From contig JAGDMC010000186.1 of NCBI GenBank assembly GCA_017860395.1, positions 1-7,407 on the forward strand: DNA of 7,407 bases, in the 5' to 3' direction. The position numbers were made by a program, and so were the translations under genes. Shown here piece by piece: positions 6,295-7,407 of this stretch (the stretch's first letter is position 1; each line of letters opens with the position of its first letter). This DNA comes from Bacteroidota bacterium. GTDB lineage: Bacteria > Bacteroidota > Bacteroidia > Bacteroidales > UBA932. The notes beneath the pieces were generated by a model. It ran no database searches. It had not been told where the DNA came from and saw only the letters and a list, made by a program, of their open reading frames with translations.

Positions 6295-7407
6295 ATGGCA
6301 AATATCAGGGTACATTGTGAAAATCTGAACACGACAATAGAGTGTGAACCGGGAACAAAACTGAGTGCATTTCTGAAAAAATCCGGCTACGATTCAAGAT
6401 TCCCAGTGCTTGCGGCAATTGTTGATAATCAGCTTAAAGAGCTTGGTTTTGAAATATATATACCACATACAATTAAATTTATCGACTATTCGCATCCGGA
6501 CGGTCAGAGAACTTATATACGTTCTTTGAATTTTGTTGTGCAAAAGGCTGTTGCCGATCTTTATCCTCAGTATTCCCTGGTAATTGATTACAATCTCCAG
6601 AACGGTATGTATGCCGAAATCCGCGAAATTGAACCGGGCGAAGACGGAGCGCCAAGAGAGGTCTCTCTCAGCGAAATGGAAATAGAAGCAATAAAAGCAA
6701 GGATGCAGCAGATAATAGCTGCGGATTTGCCATTTACGCGTCATAAAATACATACGGACGAAGCTGTGAAATTGTTCCGGAAGTTCAGAAGGCCGGAAAA
6801 AGCACTACTTCACGAGCTAAGAGGAAAATTTTTTACCACCGTATATTTTCTTGACGGATATCCCGACCATTTCTACGGGCCGCTTGTTGAATCTACTGCT
6901 CTTCTTACATCCTGGGACATTGAGTCCTTCAGCAGGGGATTTCTTATAAAGACCCCACCCATAACCAGGCCGTATGAACTTGTAAAATCGCCATACCAGT
7001 ATAAGCTTTTTGATGTGTTCAAGGAGTATTCGAACTGGTGCAGCATTCTCAAGGTAAAAAGCGTAGGGACTCTCAATAACGCCATCAACTCCGGCAAGGC
7101 AAGAGAGCTTGTCCAGATTGCAGAGGGCCTTCATGAAAGAAAATATGCTGCCATTGCCGATGAAATCTATAAAAGGCGCGACCAGGTGAAACTTGTTCTC
7201 ATTGCAGGGCCTTCCAGCAGCGGAAAAACAACCACCTCAAAAAGGGTATCGCTGCAAACCAAGGTGCTGGGGCTTAACCCTGTTGTTATAGAAATGGACA
7301 ACTATTTCATGAACAGGGAAAATACTCCGCGCGACAGTGACGGTAATTACGATTTTGAAGCACTTGGGGCGCTGGATACAGAGTTTCTCAACATGCAAAT
7401 GAATGAG
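6295..7407 (+). CDS. TGS-domain nucleoside kinase, uridine-kinase-like (5' part)
   Basis: The frame starts at ATG 6295 and is open to the last base, giving the first 371 residues of a protein usually about 550 long. It matches the bacterial nucleoside kinase family in which a threonyl-tRNA-synthetase-like N-terminus is fused to a uridine kinase/phosphoribulokinase domain. Residues 1-62 form a TGS-like domain. Residues about 70-220 resemble the second additional (editing-like) domain of ThrRS, including LPFTRHKI (145-152), but the HxxxH metal site is absent. GLHERKYAAIADEI (278-291) is a family-typical linker. The kinase P-loop is GPSSSGKTTT (305-314), followed by MDNYFMNRENTP (334-345), the acidic segment expected to bind Mg and the nucleoside. 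Expected role: ATP-dependent phosphorylation of a nucleoside such as uridine in salvage; substrate unproven. It follows uvrA by 19 bp, probably in the same operon. The C-terminal lid and the stop codon lie outside the window. Confidence 0.9.
   Translation, partial: MANIRVHCENLNTTIECEPGTKLSAFLKKSGYDSRFPVLAAIVDNQLKELGFEIYIPHTIKFIDYSHPDGQRTYIRSLNFVVQKAVADLYPQYSLVIDYNLQNGMYAEIREIEPGEDGAPREVSLSEMEIEAIKARMQQIIAADLPFTRHKIHTDEAVKLFRKFRRPEKALLHELRGKFFTTVYFLDGYPDHFYGPLVESTALLTSWDIESFSRGFLIKTPPITRPYELVKSPYQYKLFDVFKEYSNWCSILKVKSVGTLNNAINSGKARELVQIAEGLHERKYAAIADEIYKRRDQVKLVLIAGPSSSGKTTTSKRVSLQTKVLGLNPVVIEMDNYFMNRENTPRDSDGNYDFEALGALDTEFLNMQMNE

Noticed and set aside
6285..6320. An 11-codon ATG frame overlapping the start of the nucleoside kinase, as a possible leader peptide.
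   Set aside because: It has no ribosome binding site, no codon run suggesting attenuation and no adjacent terminator hairpin; a chance frame is the simpler explanation.
6394..7134. Minus-strand open frames of 119 and 105 codons near the right end of the window.
   Set aside because: They are antisense to the nucleoside kinase, whose plus-strand frame is open from 6295 to the window end with recognisable family motifs.

Overview
The window reads as ordinary core-genome sequence of a Bacteroidota bacterium, most likely order Bacteroidales. Reasons: the adenosine-kinase-type PfkB protein, the deoxynucleoside kinase and the long TGS-domain nucleoside kinase all have the form usual in that phylum; two TAnnTTTG promoter -7 boxes sit in the only divergent intergenic region; and Shine-Dalgarno sequences are mostly absent. 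No tRNA, rRNA, CRISPR array, phage gene or insertion sequence was found. Base composition looks even throughout.

Layout. Positions 1-390 hold the 3' end of a PfkB-family sugar/nucleoside kinase. It converges on a minus-strand deoxynucleoside kinase (470-1084), and a strong hairpin between them (419-449) can serve as terminator for both. A 74-bp divergent promoter region (1085-1158) separates the deoxynucleoside kinase from a tight plus-strand run: pcm (protein-isoaspartate methyltransferase), a GloC/YcbL-like metallo-beta-lactamase-fold hydrolase, a periplasmic lytic transglycosylase, uvrA, and a TGS-domain uridine-kinase-like nucleoside kinase that runs off the end of the window. Gaps in this run are only 8-19 bp, so it is probably one operon. 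There is no gene-free stretch longer than about 80 bp.

How the genes fit together. Three of the seven genes are nucleoside or deoxynucleoside kinases (salvage). Three others deal with damage: Pcm with aged proteins, the GloC-like hydrolase probably with 2-oxoaldehyde-derived thioesters, and UvrA with bulky DNA lesions. The lytic transglycosylase is a cell-wall enzyme and may be in the operon only by position.

The most notable observation is a perfect, in-frame 66-bp tandem duplication inside uvrA (3639-3704 and 3705-3770). It repeats 22 residues of the Q-loop segment of the first ATPase domain, which other UvrA proteins carry once. It is either a very recent mutation that may impair nucleotide excision repair or an assembly artefact. 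I see no convincing evidence of a previously undescribed biological system here.
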